A program made the position numbers and the translations under genes. The notes under the pieces are model-generated. The model ran no database searches and was not told where the DNA came from. It saw nothing but the letters and a program-made list of their open reading frames with translations. From Mortierella sp. BCC40632 (taxonomy: Eukaryota > Mortierellomycota > Mortierellomycetes > Mortierellales > Mortierellaceae), in contig WAEK01000015.1 in NCBI GenBank assembly GCA_011634665.1, forward strand, positions 289,001 to 353,000: a stretch of 64,000 bases of DNA, given 5' to 3'. Every line of letters starts with the position of its first letter. The first letter of the stretch is position 1. Shown piece by piece: positions 22,581-34,256 of the stretch.

Positions 22581-23574
22581 TTAAGCCTGGGGGCAGTCGC
22601 GAGAGATGTGGCCAACCTCGTTGCACTTGTAGCAGGACTTCTCCTTGCGCTCCTCAGTGCACTCACGGGACTATAGAAGAGAGAGAGAGAGAGAAGTAAT
22701 TTTTAGTTTTCTGATTTTTTTTTTACCAAACAAACAAAACAAGTATGAGATCCATCCATCCAAACTTACAATGTGGCCAGAGCCACCACAGTTGTAGCAC
22801 TTGGAGCCCTTGTTGCAGTCACGGGAGATGTGACCGACACCACCGCAAGAGTAGCAGGTCTTGCCGCCACCGAAGCCACGGCTCTGCTGGAATCCACCAC
22901 CCTCACGGCAGTCGCGCGAGATGTGGCCGACCTGGAAAGACAAAGAGAGAGAAAGAAATAGATGGGTGAGGACTCGAGAGAGTCAAAAAAAAAAAAAAAA
23001 AAAAAAAAAACCATATATCTTGTATCCATGGAAACAATTCTTTCTTTCTTTACCTTGCCGCACTTGTAGCACTCGGGGCCGGAAGAGCTCTCGGCAGGGG
23101 CCGAGGGGCAGTCGCGAGAGATGTGGCCAGTCTCATTGCACTTGTAGCAGGTCTTCTCCTTGCGCTCAGCAGTGCAGTCGCGCGACTAAGAGAGAGAAAA
23201 GGAAGCAAACAAAAAAAAAAAGGGATTCGCATTGCATGAGTACACTTTGTTTCCATGAAGTAATATCGCCAGATAGAGTTAAGAGAAAATGAAGCAAAGA
23301 ATACTTACGATGTGTCCGCTCTCACCGCAGTTGTAGCTATTAGGTGGGAAGAGAGAATCGACGACGGATGGGAGGAGAGAAAGGGCGTTGAGAACCTTCA
23401 AAGAGATCACGGTCCTGTGCCACACAAGACAAAGACGAGACGAGAGACAACATAAAGGGCTAGGGAGCCAGCATTGGCTAGTTTCATTTGATAGAAAGAA
23501 CACTCACCAGAGAGGGTTACCGGCAGAGGGGCAGTCGCTAGCCTGGTGACCAGCTGTATTTTTTTTGAGGAAGG

Positions 23575-23606
<32 letters not shown>

Positions 23607-23791
23607 ATACGAACAGACAAAGAGTATGATGGCATCAAAATGCACCCACAGACATTCCATAAAACCATGAGTTGTCAACCATAGGCAATATTTTTTAGAA
23701 AAATAGCGAACAAGTAACCAAGTTGACCATGATCATAAGAAGAATGGGATAGGATACATGAGATGGGAAAAAAATAAAGAAGACGAAAGAG

Positions 23792-23822
<31 letters not shown>

Positions 23823-24434
23823 GGGTTGTTCTATCAGCATGCAAACTCGGGTTCTTTTTTTCATCTCTCCTTCAACCAACAGATACATCTGTTGGACCGA
23901 GTCCGGACCAGGGTGTGAAGGTTCCACCATCAACCTCCCACTCCCATCTAACATTTCCTCTTCTCCTTTTTCTTCTTCTTCTTCTTCTTCTTCTCTTTCT
24001 CTTTCACAGATTGGGTGTTCAACAGAATCATCGAACAATGGACAGATGGTCGTCTTCGGGTATAGAGACTACTTCACCTCCTCGTCCTCTCTCCTCGTTT
24101 TATTATATTAGACAAGGATTTTTTTTTGGATTTGCATGTTGGCATACAATGAAAAGAAAGAGGAGGAGCCGAGTCGTTGTTCCTGGGACGTGGTTGCTCG
24201 CAGTTCAAAGAGCTATTGAACTTTTCGTAGGATTCTCCTTTCCTGGGTCCCCTTCATCCAGAAGAAAGAACAGACGACCACTCGAGGAGAAGCAAACTAG
24301 AGCTGAATAACCTATGCAGGCTCACAAGACCAGGGTCTTTTTTTTTTTTTTTCAATAGGGTGGTTGGTCGAAATAATAATAACAATAATAATAATAATAA
24401 AAAAAAGGAACCGGAGCAGTGTCCTGGCACCAGG

Positions 24435-24472
<38 letters not shown>

Positions 24473-24777
24473 GTCGGGTCGGATTTACGGAGACTGGTGG
24501 TAGTCGATTCGGATGAAGAAAAGAGATTGCTGCCGGGATTGTTGCCTGCCACAGAGATAGAGAAACACACCATTCTTCTTCCTCAAGAACACCTCCTTTT
24601 TCTCTTTCACTCAGAGCACATTTACAGAAGAGAGAAGATTCGAACACCTCCACAACGACTCTCGACTTTTTTTTTTCACAGAGGTGATTTCACCTTTCCA
24701 CACAATGATCCAAAGAGATGATCGCGCGCATACGTACGTTGACCGCAAGAGTAGCAGGTACGGGGACGGAAGGCCAT
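22581..24777 (-). CDS. CNBP/Gis2/Byr3-like protein with seven CCHC zinc knuckles
   Basis: Six exons on the minus strand: 24777-24738, 23553-23508, 23336-23309, 23185-23054, 22931-22770, 22670-22581, closing in phase to 165 residues. The protein is almost entirely zinc knuckles (CX2CX4HX4C): CYSCGQPGHQASDC, CYNCGESGHISRDC, CYKCNETGHISRDC, CYKCGKVGHISRDC, CYSCGGVGHISRDC, CYNCGGSGHISREC and CYKCNEVGHISRDC. Such proteins (animal CNBP, yeast Gis2, fission yeast Byr3) bind single-stranded nucleic acid and act in mRNA translation and stress granules. Several introns interrupt knuckles at the GHI position. The first intron is long (about 1.18 kb). Codon use is C/G-ended, which suggests high expression. 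It faces MRPL16 across a shared 545-bp upstream region and converges with RPSA. Confidence 0.95.
23554..24737 (-). other. First intron of the CNBP-like gene, 1,184 nt
   Basis: Donor gtacgta after codon 13, acceptor in aaatacag. It is far longer than the other introns in this window. It contains A- and T-runs, including an A31-type run at about 24433-24469 and an A22 at about 23578-23603, a TTC repeat (about 23960-24000) and a TAA-type patch (about 24372-24402). No embedded gene recognised. Confidence 0.8.
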
Positions 24778-24838
24778 GGTTGATGTAATGAGAAGGGGGG
24801 AGATCAAGAAGGGGTGGGGAGAGAGAGAGAGAGGAAAG

Positions 24839-24903
<65 letters not shown>

Positions 24904-25322
24904 GGAGAAAAAAAAACAACCCGCTGAGAAAAAAAAAAAAATCTTCAGCAGCTGCAGCAGCTGCAGCAACTGCACCAACACACAGGGCCTCCCTACCCCC
25001 TTCTCTCCCACTGTCTGTCCACCACCATCCCCCTTCCTTCCCCCTCCTCCTCACTACTTTCTCACTCGGCCTCTCTCTCTCTTTCTCTCTCTCTCATTCA
25101 CCAGCCCCTCAAGAGCACGTGGATTTAACGATAACATATCTGGTTTTAACTTTTCTTTCTCTCTCCCTTTCTCTCTCACTCTCACACAGGGTGGTTTAGT
25201 TATTTTGATCTTGCCAAGGGCGATCTCTCTTCTTTCGCTTGTTGTAGTAGTAGTAGCAGGATTCCGAGATTCAGAAATTAGCGAAACGAGCCATCCTTGA
25301 TCCGCTTCTCCTCTCCTCACCA
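24778..25322. promoter_or_regulatory. Divergent promoter region of CNBP-like gene and MRPL16, with A62 tract
   Basis: 545 bp separate the two divergent start codons. The centre is an uninterrupted A run of about 62 bases (24839-24900) with more A runs after it, then CAGCAGCTG repeats and CT-rich stretches (25070-25190). Long poly(dA:dT) tracts are known to exclude nucleosomes in fungal promoters, so a regulatory role is plausible. That role is inferred here. Confidence 0.6.
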
Positions 25323-26159
25323 ATGGCCTCGCTCTTCCGTGCCCTTTCCAGGACTCCGATCCTCCTCGGTGCCACCGCCCGCCCGACCCTAGCCACATCC
25401 ACCTCCCGGCCTTCTCACTTTGTCCGCAACTTTTCATTCGGATCCCCTTCCGCCGCCACCACCTCACTCTCCTCCTTTTCACAGTTCCGCTCTCATGCCG
25501 CTCTCTTCTCCACCCCTTCTCCCTTCAACACCGGTCTTGCCCCGGCAATGCGTTCTCTTGGTGCGCCTGCCAACAAGACGCAGCGCCGTTTCAACAGTCT
25601 CCAGCCCAAGAGAATGAAGTACCGCAAAAAGCACAAGGGCAGGATCCCAATCCCCATTGGTGGCTCAACCAAGGGCACCTATGTCGAGTTTGGAGACTAT
25701 GGACTCCGTATCAAGGAAGGCGCCCGTTTGACTGCTCGACAGATCCAAGCCGCACACACGACGATCCGTCGAAAGATCAAGACCGTCAAGGGTTCACAGA
25801 TCTGGACACGAGTCTTTCCCGATATCCCCGTCACCAGCAAAGGAGGTGAAAGTCGTATGGGCAAGGGCAAAGGATCCGTGGATTACTATGCGACCCGTGT
25901 TGGTATGAACCGTATCATCTTTGAGATTGGTGGTGGTGGCATCCGTCGTGAACATGCCAAGGAAGCCATGCGTTTGGCTTCTGCCAAGCTCCCTGTCCCT
26001 GTTGAGTTTGTGATCAAGGCAGATCAGGTCAAGCCAGCAAAGATCCCTCGTGCTATCCCTGGAGGACCCGTTGCCGCTGTCAAGAAGGTGCCTGAATCGA
26101 CTACAGCCCCTGCCGTTGCCACTACATCATCCACAACAGTTGCTTCGCCTGCTCTGTAA
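25323..26159 (+). CDS. MRPL16: Mitochondrial large ribosomal subunit protein uL16m
   Basis: Single exon, 278 residues. It is the mitochondrial version of uL16, which sits near the peptidyl transferase centre and the 5S/central protuberance region of the large subunit. The first about 95 residues are rich in Arg, Ser, Ala and Thr with almost no acidic residues, a clear mitochondrial targeting sequence. The conserved L16 core follows: KRMKYRKKHKGR, FGDYGLRIKEGARLTARQI, WTRVFPDIPVTSKGGESRMG, MGKGKGSVDYYATRV and EFVIK. A Thr/Ala/Ser-rich tail of about 45 residues follows the core. No intron, unusual among its neighbours. Confidence in the family is very high. Confidence 0.97.
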   Translation: MASLFRALSRTPILLGATARPTLATSTSRPSHFVRNFSFGSPSAATTSLSSFSQFRSHAALFSTPSPFNTGLAPAMRSLGAPANKTQRRFNSLQPKRMKYRKKHKGRIPIPIGGSTKGTYVEFGDYGLRIKEGARLTARQIQAAHTTIRRKIKTVKGSQIWTRVFPDIPVTSKGGESRMGKGKGSVDYYATRVGMNRIIFEIGGGGIRREHAKEAMRLASAKLPVPVEFVIKADQVKPAKIPRAIPGGPVAAVKKVPESTTAPAVATTSSTTVASPAL

Positions 26160-26534
26160 TTGTCAACATCCCTTTTTTTATTTTTCTTTTTTATCCGCCA
26201 ATCATTTGAATATCGAAGGCACTGTGATTCCCAAACGGAGTGAAAAAAGAAGAGAAGGAACTATATCGATCATGACTTGACTAGTGTCTGTCTGCCTGTC
26301 GTCGTCGTCGTCGTCGTCATCCTATGGTTTTTCTTTCTTTTCTTTTCTTTTCTTCTTCGCCCCAATTAGTTAACCTTCATTCAGCTCCCTTTGCTCTATT
26401 CTTTGTCTTCATTTTCTTTTCATATCATACACAACACGTCCCACAGTTCTTGCTCGCTTTCCATAAAGTTACTTTTTAGAGATATATAAGTATAAAAAAA
26501 ATATGCTCGATTCGGCACTCTAGCGCCTCCGCAT

Positions 26535-26574
<40 letters not shown>

Positions 26575-27090
26575 AAGGATATCAACTTGTCGGAGCGGGT
26601 TGAGAATGATTGAAGGAAACAAAGAAAAAAAAATGGAACATTTTGTCTTCTTGAAATAGGACGCCTCGCGTGGGATCGTTCGTGGTCAAATTCCTTTCCA
26701 CAAACGCGCCGTTCTCCCTTCCCTTCTTTTTCTTACTCTAGCATTCGCGTTTCTTCTCACCTGTTGTAGTCTAACTGTTCGAGTTCTTGATCTCGGTCTC
26801 TTCCTCTTCATAGTATCTCTATACGCCTTTTTTTTTGTCCTTGTTGGGATCACTCGGTGGGTCAATTACTCCGAGCGAGTGGTCTCCATTACGCCTGGCC
26901 TTATGAGCGGAGCAAACTACCTTTTCGAGCAATTGTTTGTCGCCGATCTCATAGAGACACTCCAGGAACCATCCACATAAAAAGTTAGCCAGATATTAGC
27001 AAAAGCCGTGATTTCAAGTTGGAATACGATCATGGAGCAGCCCTCGGAAGCCTTGTGAAGCTGGGGGAGGAAAAAAAAAAAAAAAAAAAA

Positions 27091-27124
<34 letters not shown>

Positions 27125-27915
27125 ATTTCTATCCAACTATCCCTCAAGCTACTCATCTATTGCAGTCGACCTCCATTCAAAACAACAAAGTGAAGCCTTT
27201 CAGAGTTGGTTCGAATCGATCATGACCCACATCTAGGATTACTCTGTTTCCGAGAGCTAGAAGCGGTGTCCATGGAGGGGTTCCCCTGAGAGGATGAACA
27301 TCTCTTTGTACACAAGCTTGCACCAAAGTTGATCAAGGTCTTATACTTCTGGCGGGAGCTTCACTCTCGAGAAGAGCGGACGCGTATGTTGACAATAGAC
27401 GCGAAAATACTGCAAGTTTGTTTCTATCAGTCAAACCGCGAACACTGAGACTATCGAGTACATTACACTATGATCGCGCTGTTTAGGAGGCGCAGTGTTG
27501 AAGAAGAAAAAAAAAACGAAAAAAAAGCTGTAAAGTAACCCTATCCTAGCTTCCCAAATCTACGCTATGCCAGCATAAAAAGCGGATAGAGATAGCCTCG
27601 GATCCGATTGTGCTTCAAGGAAGCGATAGACGGGATACGATGGACCCCAAGAAAAGAGGAGAGCCAAACCGTGAGACCATTCTATCCTATTTGGCGTTGT
27701 TGCGTGCATACTGAGAATCCAGTGTTGGACAAGCTCAAAAAACTTTCCCGTGACGTAGCATAATTTTTTTCGGTGCGGAAGTGGAGTTGTCCTGCGGATG
27801 CACCGGAATTGTTTGGATATCGGTCCTCCGGGCGTCTTTTCACCTCTCTCTTTTCTCTCTCTCTGACCCTCTCTCCATTATCATCCTCTCTCTCTCCTCC
27901 TCACTCCATCACATC
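26160..27915. other. Intergenic region, microsatellites and homopolymers
   Basis: 1.75 kb without a supportable gene. It contains a CGT repeat (about 26301-26318), a GA repeat (26537-26570), an A20 next to a T28 (about 27070-27121) that could pair as a hairpin, and the pyrimidine-rich promoter of the COX gene (27840-27905). Confidence 0.5.
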
Positions 27916-28225
27916 ATGATCCGCAACATCGCCCGCCCCGTCGTTCGCGCCGCTGCTCAGCGCCGCTGCGCCTCCACCACTGCCGAGGTTCCTCTCCAGA
28001 ACCTCGAGTTGCGCTGGAAGACCTTGTCGACCCAGGAGCAGAACTCGCTCGCCAAGCAGTTGGAGCAGATCCAGGCTGGTGACTGGACCAAGATGACTCT
28101 TGAGCAGAAGAAGGCTGGTACGGCTTTAAATCATCTTTTAACCTTTCCGGTCTACCCCATCGACTGTCTTCCGCCAGCACTTTCTCCTCTCTCTTCTTCT
28201 ATGCACACACACACACTCGCACACA

Positions 28226-28267
<42 letters not shown>

Positions 28268-29310
28268 TGTGGCGGCTCTCAATTCGGATAATCGCATTAT
28301 CGGAAACATGGCCGCTTTGGAGTCACTCCGAGACCAGATTCGATCACCCGATGGGAAAGGACCGGGGAGTGAGAGAGGGAGAGGGGACCACTCTCTACCA
28401 GACCTTGATTCCATTTACTCTTACCCATGGAACGCGTTTTTTTTTTGTTGTTGTTGGTTGTCTTGATCTCTGATGAGATTGCCTGACGGATCGGTCGATC
28501 ACACACGGAGTACACCACGAACACGGATGGAATCATTGGACATTTGGAAGAGTTTCTCTATCTATCAGCCGGGAAAGAATCAATCCTATTTCTTCATCGC
28601 GTCATCCCACCGCGCCTCCCCCCTTTTTTATATTCTCTCTCTTTCTCTCTAGACCGTGGACACGTCCTATGTGAAGGATAAAAAAAAAAAAAAAAAAAAA
28701 AAAAAGACACAGGTTGGGATTGGTCACTCACTCACTCTATCTCTCTCCATCTCTATCTCTTTATCTCAATAGCCTACTGGGTTGCTTTCGGACCCCACGG
28801 TGCCCGCACCCCCCTTACTGGCCCTAACCACGCCATCAAGGTCATTGCCGGCACTGGCGCTGTCCTCGGAGGTGCTACTCTCCTCTTTGCCTACATCCGT
28901 GTCAAGGGTAAGTTTTGGCTCTATCTAATTCCCACAGGGCTGGAACAAAAAATTTTCTACCCTCGTTCTCTCTCTCTCTCTCTCTTACGCACACACACAC
29001 ACGCACTCTGTCTGTATACGTTTGAGGATCCCAAACATGGATATACCGAGAGACAGAAAGAGACATTTTTATATTCTCTCTTCTCCTCTCTCATTTTGTT
29101 CAGACGGAATTGACTCTGCTCTCACAGCACGTCTCCGATCTCTCTCTCTCTTATACTCTGCGTTTGCACATGTGCATGGAGCCAATTCCTTATTTTCATT
29201 CTCACTCTCACATACACTCACCCGCCCTCCACTTTCCTAAAAAATATTGCGCAACATGTATGAATTATCATAACCAACCTTTTGGGAAAGTATTTACTGA
29301 TCTTTTTAAT

Positions 29311-29345
<35 letters not shown>

Positions 29346-29490
29346 AGGTCAAGAGAAGCCCGCTACCACCACCAAGGAGTGGCAGGAGGCCTCGAACGAG
29401 TATGCTCGTGCCAACAAGATCAACCCCATCACCGGTGTTTCTTCCGAGGGTTACAAGGGCGATGGTTTCATTCACCTTACCAAGAACTAA
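27916..29490 (+). CDS. COX5: Cytochrome c oxidase subunit 4/5 (COX4 family)
   Basis: Three exons, 27916-28117, 28773-28907 and 29348-29490, give 159 residues. It is a nuclear-encoded subunit of mitochondrial complex IV, with one membrane helix in the inner membrane. The first about 22 residues (MIRNIARPVVRAAAQRRCAS) are a basic, amphipathic presequence. Family features are LELRWKTLSTQEQNSLAKQL, then GDWTKMTLEQKKAAYWVAFGPHG, then a single hydrophobic helix (VIAGTGAVLGGATLLFAYI) and the matrix-to-intermembrane tail TKEWQEASNEYARANKINP. Length matches yeast Cox5. The chosen ATG follows a CT-rich leader and starts the targeting peptide; an upstream in-frame ATG would add an implausible Ser-rich leader. 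The 655-nt first intron holds a T36-type run. Confidence 0.95.
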
Positions 29491-30246
29491 AAGGAAAACA
29501 CACACACACACACAAATCAACAAAAAAAAAAAAAAAAAAAAAAGAGTGTCTTTAATGACACACCTATTCTCTGGAAGGCGACGTTACTTTTTTAATTGAT
29601 ACAGCCATTTTCTTTATACATTTCTCAATTGAAAAAATGACGAGGAAAAAAAGACTTTGCCCCCCTTTTTCTGTCCTAAAAAGAAAAAAGAAAAGCACCA
29701 AAACAACGACCCTCTTCTCCAACCATTTCATTTATTTTTTTTTTTTTTTTTTTCTTTTTGACTTAGGAGCAGACCTTTCCTTCTTCATCTCTTCTACTCC
29801 CTTCCGAAAAGAGCTTGCAGAAGCGAGCAGCAGAAAAAAAAATCGCAGAAAAGAAAGAAAAGAAAAGAAAAGAAAAGAAAAGAAAAGAAAAGAAAAATGA
29901 AAAATGAAAAATGAAAAAAGAAAAAGGACTCTCCCCCCTCCCCCTCCTCTCCTTCTCCTCCATTGCACTCGAAATATAGTTATCTCTATTTTTGTTCCAA
30001 GAAACGAAGAAAAGAATCTGAAAGAACCCTGGGATCGGATGAATTTTTTTTTGATTGTAATTGTGTGAGTGTAAAAAAATCGAAAGAGAAAGAGAGAGAG
30101 AGAGAGCTCTGAGATTAACATTATGTATTTTTCCAATACACCAAATGGTCGCCACGTAATAAGGAAGAGAAAGAGAGAAAGAAAGAAAGAAAGAAAGAAA
30201 AAAGAAAGTATAAGAAGAAGAAGAAGAAGAAAACGTGAAGGAGCTT
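29491..30246. other. Convergent intergenic region with AAAAG repeats
   Basis: Between the stops of the COX4/5 and DHHC genes. It contains CA repeats, an A22 run, a (GAAAA)n array (about 29846-29900), GAAA repeats (30170-30200) and a GAA run just before the DHHC stop. No gene seen. Confidence 0.6.
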
Positions 30247-31243
30247 CTATTTGTCAATGCGGATGGTCGCTGGCTCATCACTATCATACAAATACTCTTC
30301 TTCATCCCCTTCAATATCCGATCCAAAACTTGGCGGGTCCATCACCGGTGGAGGAAACACATCCATCTCGGCCTGTCGTCGGAATCGTCTTGGCGTCGGG
30401 GATCGGAACGATCGACGGAAACTACGATTTGAAACTGGTCCTCCTCCTCCTCCTCCTCCGAGTGAAGCCGTCGTGGCATCACTCTCGTTTAAACTCTCGT
30501 CACTATCACGTCGGACATGATCTTCCAAATCTACCGTATCCTGAAGATCATACGACTCGAAAAATCCCGTACCATTATCATAACGTTGTGCTTGTGTTGC
30601 CGCAGATTGAGCTTGCAATTGCTGAGGAAGGGGGGAAGGGGTGTTCCGAGGTGACCATGCTGACCAAGGACTATCCTCATCATCATATCCATTCAATCCA
30701 GTCATCCCTGTGGTTCCTCCTGTATTACTATTATAATTAATGTTGTTGTAATAGCTAGCGCCCCTCACGGCTCCTTCTTCGTCTTCACCTGGAAGAGCCT
30801 TCCTGGGGTTCAGCATGGTATCCGAGGAATACAGAGTCGACGATGGATGATGAAGTGGCCCTCTAGCAGCAAAGCGATGCATCGGATCGTCCCGATAAGG
30901 ATGAACAGCTGTTGGGGCATGGGTATTTCGGGTAGGAGGAGGAGGAGGGTAAGGAGAAGATGACTCAATCTCGTCCTCCAATTGAAGCATATTCTTTCCA
31001 TAGTCATTCGCAGGAAAGGTCCAACCGTTTCCAATCGAATTCCGTACAGGAATCAACCAAAGGTACCAGACTGGACCGAGTACTTGTTTCAAGTTTTGTC
31101 TAGGGGGGAAAAAACCAAAAGATGGGTATAGGGCGAATGTGTCGTTAGATAATATAGATCATGATACGAAGGGTTAAAGAATTCAGCCTTGATGCTACTA
31201 AGTCTTTGCCTTGCATTTGCGCCCACACCATACATTCGTGAAG

Positions 31244-31274
<31 letters not shown>

Positions 31275-32162
31275 TACAATGTGCCAAGGTCAAAGACATT
31301 AAGGACACGGCTCTGCAAGACCTCGCCCGTGGAGCCGACTCGGTATCGATGCTTTTCAAAACTCTCGAGCGAAGTCTTGTTCGATTTAAGAAGAAGTGTA
31401 TGATGAATGGCGAATGGTACAAGGCATAGTCCAAACACTATCGTTCCTAGAATCACAAAAATCCATTGCGGATCAAACTGTAGTGGGGAGAAAGAGAGAG
31501 TGAAAGACGCGTTAGAGAACAAAGAACACGCTGTTTGTGGGATTGTCTCAATTCCTTTGTACAGGGAGCACTTACGCTAGGAAGGTTAATGGCCAGTGCT
31601 GTCGCCGTTATTGTGCATACAGCAACAAAGACACAATACACTGCTGTCCAGAGTACAAAGAGCTAATTCGATTCAGAAACCGCAGTGAGGCGAGTGAGTT
31701 AATTGGGCACTCTTCTCTTTTTTTGAGATGAGAGGGAGAAGGGGGAATAAAAATACATATCCCATTGTCTGTCAAAATTTCAAAATCTCTGTAAATTTGG
31801 AACAGATTTGTTCCCAAAACAGACAAAGGGATAAAAGCCCATTAGAGCCTGAGCTTACATAGAACGCCTTGTGGTTCTTGTGACCAACACAGTTGTTTAA
31901 CCATGGACAATGGCTATGTTACGGGAAATGAGGCAAGAGGAGAAGGGGAGGAAAATGAAGATGAAAGCGTGTTGTGAATACCGGATTTTTTTTTTATCTT
32001 TTCTATTCCTCGTTTGCAGGTGCTTCCTGAGGATTCAGAATAATAAAAAAAAGAAAAGAAAAAAAAGAAAAGAAAAGAAACGTCAAATCCTGATGACTTA
32101 CTGGTCCATCTTGAGAACACATCTTTTGCATGAAGAGCTAGTGTACCAGAAGCATTAAAAAA

Positions 32163-32195
<33 letters not shown>

Positions 32196-33298
32196 GAAGA
32201 AGTGACAAATTTGAGAGAATGGTTCTCTGATCACAATCCTTTTGATAATTTTTTTTCTTCCTTCTTTTCTTCCTCCAGAATAACATGTCCCGCTCTTTCT
32301 GACATACCAATGGTGCGTCCGATCTGGTTTCTCAAACCTGGAAAACAATGTCAGAGAAAGAAGAAGAAGAAGAAAAGAGTAAAATGTGAGTAATCACCTC
32401 GGGAAAAAAAAAATTACATCTTTGTTTCCAAAGTGCTTTCAAAGGGGGAAAATATAAATAAAATAAAATAAAAAAAAATACTTACTTGCACTTTTGACAA
32501 TACCGCATTTTGCCATCCCGTTTTACCGTAAATCGACTGACCGGCAATCCCACAGGTGAACTAAAAGCCATCCGCCTCACACCTTCCTCTTCTTCCCTTA
32601 CAAACCCATTTCGATCTCCAGAACTCGTCATCCGCGTCCGGTTTGGTTGTCCATTCTCCTCGGGTCGAAGAATATTACCATAGACTCCCACTCGATTAGG
32701 ATCATCCTGGATCCTAACTGTTGTGTGGGCTGGTCTTTGAGGTGATTGGAGATAGGCCTGTGGATGAGGCGTTGCCTGTGGATCTGAAAAAAAAAAAAAA
32801 AAAAAAAAAAGAACAAGAAAGAAGCGAAGAGCCATGATGATATATGAGAATCGAGTCCGATAACTGTTGTCTGGATACGTGTCAACTTTTGCCCCTGAGA
32901 GGAGGAAAACTAATCATAGGAGCCTCACCATAGTGTCCATGGAGTCCAGATCGAGGAAAGCTATCCGTAGTCTCTGTATCATCCGAAGAACGATCCTGAG
33001 GCCTGACCAACGGTCGATTATCACTGTCATCGTCATATTCATCGTCCTCTCGAGCAGGATGTTGGTTCTGAGGAGGAAGATGGTTAGGTCGAGATAATCC
33101 ATTGGGTCGATAAGGTTCATGGGTCAATGTCGTGGCATCCACTCCAGGAGAAGGTGAGAGATCAAACTGTTCCTGTCCGAGAAGTCCTACTTGAGCAGCT
33201 TCGTCGTCGTCGTCGTCCCGTTCTGTGTGCATGCTGATGTCACTGTGGGTTGCACTCCGATATCCGGCATATTTTTGGACAATCTAATAGGATGGGGG

Positions 33299-33329
<31 letters not shown>

Positions 33330-33543
33330 AAAAATCGATCGAGCGAGGACAGCCACAGTGGATGGGGACGCAAGGGTTGCGTAACATGAGAACAATTGAA
33401 AGGTGAGCAAAAAATATAGTAATGTAAAAAGAGTTATCTGGGCGAATCACTTGTGACTTGATCGTGCCACGTTTGACCCCATGTTGTCTTGTGTTGGTCC
33501 AACCAACCCACTGAGACTCTTTTCTTTTCTCCTATCCATTGAC

Positions 33544-33580
<37 letters not shown>

Positions 33581-34035
33581 TGGAGAAAAAAAAAAAAAAA
33601 ACTTGCCTCATTTGGGTAGCCCGGAGAGGCAAATGTCGCCAGGGAATAACTCCAGAGGAGAAGCACAACTATGACCGTTGAAGTGAGCAAGTAGATCGAT
33701 CCTAATGTTCGAATTTCAAGGATATCAGTATCCGTTCAGACCAATGTCGAGGAATATTTTCGATTGTCGAAATGAGAGAGAGGAAAAAGGAGGAGTAGAG
33801 GGGAGGTAAGGGTAAGGGTAAGGGTAAGGGTAGGGAAGGGGAGGGGAAGAGGGAAGGAAAGTAGTGGTGGGTAGGGCGGGAGAAGAATTGTATCCACAAT
33901 TCCGAGAGCCTCAAAGGGGTCTTTTTTTCTTCTCCAACCCTTGCAGAACTCGGTCGTGTGCTAAAAGGAACCTGCAGACAGAAAAGACAAAGACACAATA
34001 GCTCCAGCCGACCAATGCAAGGCCTAATAACCCAG

Positions 34036-34068
<33 letters not shown>

Positions 34069-34256
34069 ACTTGTGAGCACAGCTCTTTTGAAAGAAAAAG
34101 AGAGACATGCACAGAACTGTCTGCAATAGAAGAAAAAAAAAAACAAAGTGGTCGAGGTGGCCGTTGCTGGAATTGAAATAAACATGACGTACAGATGCCA
34201 ACGGGCAACCAATGGAGCACCCGGTAGCACTGCTCTCGTAGTCTCCTTGCTTTCAT
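30247..34256 (-). CDS. DHHC-type protein S-palmitoyltransferase
   Basis: Palmitoylates cysteines on membrane-associated proteins. I read 12 exons (minus): 34256-34193, 34023-33972, 33701-33607, 33510-33451, 33283-32929, 32783-32486, 32337-32308, 32137-32102, 31913-31859, 31662-31576, 31477-31278, 31099-30247. The CRD is assembled over four exons: RYCQKCKFEKPDRTHHC, CSSCKRCVLKMDHHCPW and LNNCVGHKNHKAFY, with an intact DHHC active site split by an intron. Helices: LHWLPVGICLALVGWSYCVF and LLTSTVIVVLLLWSYSLATF before the CRD, LFVLWTAVYCVFVAVCTITA and WIFVILGTIVFGLCLVPFAI after it. A C-terminal tail of about 285 residues is Pro/Ser/Asp-rich. The luminal/cytosolic loop before the CRD is unusually long (about 200 residues). 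Exon 3 uses a GC donor. The exon 2 to 3 phase does not close, so that junction is uncertain. Subtype and substrates unknown. Confidence 0.9.
33810..33840 (+). repeat. GGGTAA repeat, G-quadruplex-forming motif
   Basis: Six GGG tracts spaced by 2-3 bases (at 33810, 33816, 33822, 33828, 33833 and 33838), on the strand opposite to the DHHC transcript, inside its second intron. It meets the standard G3N1-7 pattern for an intramolecular G-quadruplex. Confidence 0.85.

Noticed and set aside
27195..27225. tRNA-like T-arm word GGTTCGAATC
   Set aside because: No pairing T-stem, no D-arm or acceptor stem within tRNA distance.
27781..27915. Upstream in-frame start for the COX4/5 gene
   Set aside because: It would add a Ser/Leu-rich pyrimidine-tract translation before a good mitochondrial presequence that begins at 27916.
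33806..33835. Interstitial telomere repeat
   Set aside because: The unit is GGGTAA, not GGGTTA; treated as a G-quadruplex motif instead.
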